Source: JBBKWG01 sp037968835
GTDB taxonomy: Bacteria > Pseudomonadota > Alphaproteobacteria > Rhodobacterales > Rhodobacteraceae
Reading direction: 5' to 3'
Length of the DNA: 8,542 bases
NCBI GenBank assembly: GCA_037968835.1
Contig: JBBKWG010000291.1
Span: 1 to 8,542 of the forward strand
Made by a program: the position numbers and the translations under genes. Positions 5,905-8,542 of the stretch are shown here, in pieces. The notes beneath the pieces were generated by a model. That model was not told where the DNA came from, searched no databases, and saw nothing but the letters and a program-made list of their open reading frames with translations. Numbering within the stretch: the first letter of the stretch is position 1; every line of letters starts with the position of its first letter.

Positions 5905-6099
5905 TCAGACGGGTGCCGCGTCGTATCCCGCTGCCTTGATCGCTTTCACCATCTCGGCGTGCGACGCCTGCGTGGTGATTTCCACGGTGTGGGTCTCAAG
6001 ATCGGTTTTCACCTCGGCAGAGGGGTCGGCGGCTGTCACGCTTTTTGTGATCGTGGCGGTGCAATGTCCGCAGGACATCTCCGGTACATGAAATTTCAT
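5905..6099 (-). CDS. copZ: CopZ-like copper chaperone (heavy-metal-associated domain)
   Basis: This is a single 64-residue HMA domain with the metal-binding motif EMSCGHC (C10 and C13) and the usual beta-alpha-beta-beta-alpha-beta pattern, ending in the typical KAIKAAGYDA segment. Such proteins carry Cu(I) in the cytosol and pass it to the CopA ATPase and to copper sensors. I chose the ATG at 6099. An in-frame GTG at 6129 would lie upstream of the expected transcription start of the promoter at 6128-6158, and 64 residues is the normal length. The gene is divergent from copA, with both promoters in the space between them, and its 3' end faces the second cytochrome gene. Confidence 0.92.
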   Translation of the reverse strand: MKFHVPEMSCGHCTATITKSVTAADPSAEVKTDLETHTVEITTQASHAEMVKAIKAAGYDAAPV

Positions 6100-6127
6100 T
6101 CTGCGATTCCATCGTTGAATTTCTGTC

Positions 6128-6158
6128 ACTTTGAAGGGTTTGGCGTGGGGAAGGTCAA
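6128..6158 (-). promoter_or_regulatory. Possible MerR-type promoter of copZ with only a half operator
   Basis: On the minus strand, TTGACC (6158-6153) is followed by TTCCCC, the left half of a CueR-type operator. After 19 bp comes a weak -10 candidate, CAAAGT (6133-6128). The right half site (GGAA) is missing; the sequence there is CCAAACCC. Transcription would begin near 6121, about 20 nt before the copZ ATG. Placement and the left half fit the copper regulon, but control by the same regulator is uncertain. Confidence 0.5.
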
Positions 6159-6183
6159 GCGAGAATTAATTTCAAACTACCCC

Positions 6184-6214
6184 TTGAGCTTCCAGTGGCT
6201 GGAAGCATTAGATA
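6184..6214 (+). promoter_or_regulatory. CueR/HmrR-type promoter of copA
   Basis: A -35 box TTGAGC (6184-6189) and a -10 box TAGATA (6209-6214) are 19 bp apart, with the perfect inverted repeat CTTCCAG-TGG-CTGGAAG (6189-6205) between them. This is the standard arrangement for MerR-family copper sensors acting on copA. Transcription would start near 6221, about 20 nt before the start codon. No regulator gene is in the window. Confidence 0.85.
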
Positions 6215-6232
6215 GGTCTGGAATCGAATAAT

Positions 6233-6236
6233 GGAG
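6233..6236 (+). promoter_or_regulatory. Ribosome binding site of copA
   Basis: GGAG lies 6 nt before the ATG at 6243 and 3 nt before the ATG at 6240. A third in-frame ATG at 6231 overlaps it and has no good site of its own. The spacing favours 6243. Confidence 0.5.
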
Positions 6237-6242
6237 CCGATG

Positions 6243-8542
6243 ATGGATAAGTCTCAAAGGGCAACTTTGAACATCGAAGGCATGTCTTGCGCATCCTGCG
6301 TTGGTCGGGTCGAGAAAGCGTTGAGCGCCATCGCCGGAGTCGGTGACGTCGCGGTGAATCTGGCCGCCGAGACCGCCAGCTTCGATCTGAACGACACGGC
6401 AAGACTTCCGGCGGTGGCAGAGGTGCTGCGCGATCTCGGATATCCCGCCCGCACGTCGAAAGTGACGCTTTTAATCTCCTCAATGTCGTGCGCCTCGTGC
6501 GTCGGCCGCGTCGACAAGGCTCTGGAAGCCGTTCCAGGTGTTCTTTCGGCGTCCGTCAACCTTGCTGCGGAAACCGCGGCTGTCGAATACCTCGACGGCA
6601 CCACGACGCTATCGGACTTGCAGGCAGCGACGGCCGAGATCGGATATCCGGCCGAAATTGCACAGGCCGACGCAAGCCAAAGCCGCATGGAACGCAAGGC
6701 GGACGAAGCCAACCGACTGGCGCGGCAAGTGGTTATCGCCGCAGTGCTTACCGTTCCGGTGTTTTTGATTGAAATGGGCGCGCATCTGATCCCGTCGGTT
6801 CACATGGCTATCGAACGAACCATCGGCACCCAGACTTCCTGGCTGTTGCAATTCGTGCTGACGACAATTGTCCTGTTCGGACCGGGTCGGACTTTCTTTG
6901 CCAAGGGCCTGCCAGCGCTGCTGAAAGGTGCGCCTGATATGAACAGTCTCGTGGCCATTGGAACCGGTGCGGCGTGGTCCTACTCGGTCGTGGCGACGTT
7001 CCTCCCCGCGCTGATGCCCGAGGGCGTCCGGGCGGTCTATTACGAAGCAGCGGCAGTGATCGTGGTGCTTATTCTGGTTGGTCGCTGGCTCGAAGCCCGC
7101 GCAAAGGGGCAGACCGGCGCAGCGATTCAAGCGCTTCTTGGCCTACAAGTCCGCACGGCGCGGGTTTTGCGCGGCAACGAAGTGGACGATGTCGAAGTCG
7201 ATGAATTGGTGGTCGGCGACATGATTCTCGTGCGTCCGGGAGAGCGCATACCGGTTGACGGAAAGGTCTCGGAAGGCTCGAGCAACGTTGATGAAAGCAT
7301 GATCACGGGCGAGCCGGTTCCGAACTCTAAATCGGCAGGCGATATGGTCACCGGCGGCACCGTCAACGGCGCCGGCAGCCTGACATTCCGCGCCGAGCGC
7401 GTCGGTGCTGACACCACACTCGCGCAGATCATACGCATGGTCGAAGAGGCGCAAGGCGCAAAGCTACCGATCCAGGGACTGGTGGACCGCGTCACCCTGT
7501 GGTTCGTGCCAGCGGTCATGATCCTCGCCTCGATCACAGTGGCTGTCTGGCTTCTGTTTGGCCCCGATCCGGCGTTGACGCTTGCCCTTGTTGCCGGCGT
7601 TTCCGTCCTCATCATCGCTTGCCCCTGCGCCATGGGACTTGCGACGCCGACCTCGATCATGGTTGGCACGGGACGCGCCGCGGAAATGGGCGTTCTTTTC
7701 CGCAAGGGCGATGCGTTGCAGGAACTCAGCGAAGTCGACATCATCGCGCTCGACAAGACCGGCACGCTCACCGAAGGCAGGCCGACGTTGACGGATCTTG
7801 TCACGACCGACGGCTTTCAGCGATCCGAAGTGCTTGCCCTTATCGCAGGCGTCGAAGCGCAATCGGAACATCCCATCGCCGAAGCGATTGTGCGCGGTGC
7901 GCATTCCGAAGGCATCGCGATCCCCGCCATAACGGACTTTCAGTCGATCACGGGCTACGGTGTCGCTGCTGAAGTGTCCGGTCGCAAAGTGCTGGTTGGC
8001 GCCGATCGCCTGATGGCGCGCGAGGGCATATCGCTGGACGCTCTGGCGGACACCGAACGCGCGTTGGCAAAGCGGGGGCGGACGGCGCTTTATGCGGCCG
8101 TTGACGGTCGGCTGGCGGCTGTGATTGCGGTCGCCGATCCCGTGAAAATCGCCAGTCGGGCCGCTATCGCTGCCTTACACGACCGCGGTTTCAAGGTCGC
8201 GATGATTACCGGCGACAAGCGCGAGACAGCAGAGGCCATCGCACGCGAAACCGGCATTGATCGGGTCATCGCGGGCGTGCTGCCCGACGGAAAAGTTGCA
8301 GCGCTCGATGAACTGCGCGCAGGTGGACTGAAGGTCGCATTCGTGGGCGACGGGATCAACGATGCCCCGGCGCTCGCGCACGCGGATGTCGGCATCGCGA
8401 TCGGCACCGGAACCGATGTCGCCATCGAATCCGCCGATGTGGTCCTTATGTCCGGCGATCTGAGGGGTGTGGTCAATGCCGTCGAAGTTTCCCGCCGCAC
8501 CATGAGCAACATCCGTCAGAATCTGGTTTGGGCGTTCGGCTA
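6243..8542 (+). CDS. copA: Cu(+)-exporting P1B-type ATPase CopA (3' end outside window)
   Basis: The open frame runs to the window edge, giving about 766 residues of a protein usually 800-840 long. Two N-terminal HMA domains carry MSCASC motifs (C16/C19 and C83/C86). The membrane part begins near residue 163. All P1B ATPase elements are present: TGEP (355-358) in the actuator domain, the CPC transport motif in TM6 (C460-P461-C462), phosphorylation site D504-KTGT, the SEHP nucleotide-site motif (H543-P544), MITGDK, and GDGIND (702-707). CPC with paired CxxC domains indicates the Cu(I)/Ag(I) class. The sequence ends in NLVWAFG, just where TM7 with its YN motif should start, so TM7-TM8 with the remaining metal ligands are beyond the edge. 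Start choice among 6231, 6240 and 6243 rests on GGAG spacing. It would accept Cu(I) from CopZ and export it to the periplasm, where the multicopper oxidase acts. Confidence 0.95.
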   Translation, partial: MDKSQRATLNIEGMSCASCVGRVEKALSAIAGVGDVAVNLAAETASFDLNDTARLPAVAEVLRDLGYPARTSKVTLLISSMSCASCVGRVDKALEAVPGVLSASVNLAAETAAVEYLDGTTTLSDLQAATAEIGYPAEIAQADASQSRMERKADEANRLARQVVIAAVLTVPVFLIEMGAHLIPSVHMAIERTIGTQTSWLLQFVLTTIVLFGPGRTFFAKGLPALLKGAPDMNSLVAIGTGAAWSYSVVATFLPALMPEGVRAVYYEAAAVIVVLILVGRWLEARAKGQTGAAIQALLGLQVRTARVLRGNEVDDVEVDELVVGDMILVRPGERIPVDGKVSEGSSNVDESMITGEPVPNSKSAGDMVTGGTVNGAGSLTFRAERVGADTTLAQIIRMVEEAQGAKLPIQGLVDRVTLWFVPAVMILASITVAVWLLFGPDPALTLALVAGVSVLIIACPCAMGLATPTSIMVGTGRAAEMGVLFRKGDALQELSEVDIIALDKTGTLTEGRPTLTDLVTTDGFQRSEVLALIAGVEAQSEHPIAEAIVRGAHSEGIAIPAITDFQSITGYGVAAEVSGRKVLVGADRLMAREGISLDALADTERALAKRGRTALYAAVDGRLAAVIAVADPVKIASRAAIAALHDRGFKVAMITGDKRETAEAIARETGIDRVIAGVLPDGKVAALDELRAGGLKVAFVGDGINDAPALAHADVGIAIGTGTDVAIESADVVLMSGDLRGVVNAVEVSRRTMSNIRQNLVWAFG

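Noticed and set aside
6100..6129. Extension of copZ to a GTG at 6129
   Set aside because: It would begin upstream of the predicted transcription start and adds ten residues not expected for CopZ.
7127..7804. Long minus-strand open frame (225 codons) opposite copA
   Set aside because: It is a mirror of the GC-rich copA coding frame; the product is Ser/Thr/Arg-rich with no recognisable domain, and the plus strand carries all ATPase motifs.

Overview
The window is a GC-rich copper/heavy-metal resistance block from what looks like an alphaproteobacterium, probably of the Rhodobacterales type. That assignment is inference from codon style, Tat-exported proteins, a CopZ/CopA pair behind CueR/HmrR-type promoters, and an IS66-family element at the edge. 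No rRNA, tRNA, CRISPR array or replication origin is visible.

Layout. Positions 1-986 are the right-hand part of an IS66-family element: the last codons of tnpB, a tnpC gene that has lost its catalytic core in frame, and the terminal inverted repeat ending at 986. On the minus strand, 2672 down to 1024, lies a two-gene operon: a TVP38/TMEM64 (VTT-domain) membrane protein whose stop overlaps (ATGA) the start of a cation diffusion facilitator (CDF) transporter. It is preceded by a MerR-family promoter of the CueR type at 2719-2749. On the plus strand, 2886-5839, is a tight four-gene operon for exported proteins: a Tat-type L,D-transpeptidase, a membrane-anchored cytochrome c, a Tat-type multicopper oxidase and a second cytochrome c. 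After a short convergent gap comes copZ (minus strand). A divergent control region of about 140 bp follows, and then copA (plus strand), a Cu+ P1B-ATPase with two N-terminal metal-binding domains that runs off the right edge at 8542.

How the parts may work together. CopZ and CopA would bind cytosolic Cu(I) and pump it to the periplasm. There the multicopper oxidase would oxidise Cu(I) to Cu(II), possibly exchanging electrons with the two flanking cytochromes. The L,D-transpeptidase could remodel or protect the wall under metal stress. The TVP38-CDF operon has an operator core matching that of copA at 14 of 15 bases, so it is probably controlled by the same copper-sensing MerR-family regulator, which is not in this window and may lie just beyond copA. 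The CDF lacks both aspartates of the usual HxxxD/HxxxD transport site, so it may not be an ordinary Zn/Co/Cd exporter. This and the oxidase-cytochrome-transpeptidase operon are the most interesting parts of the window.
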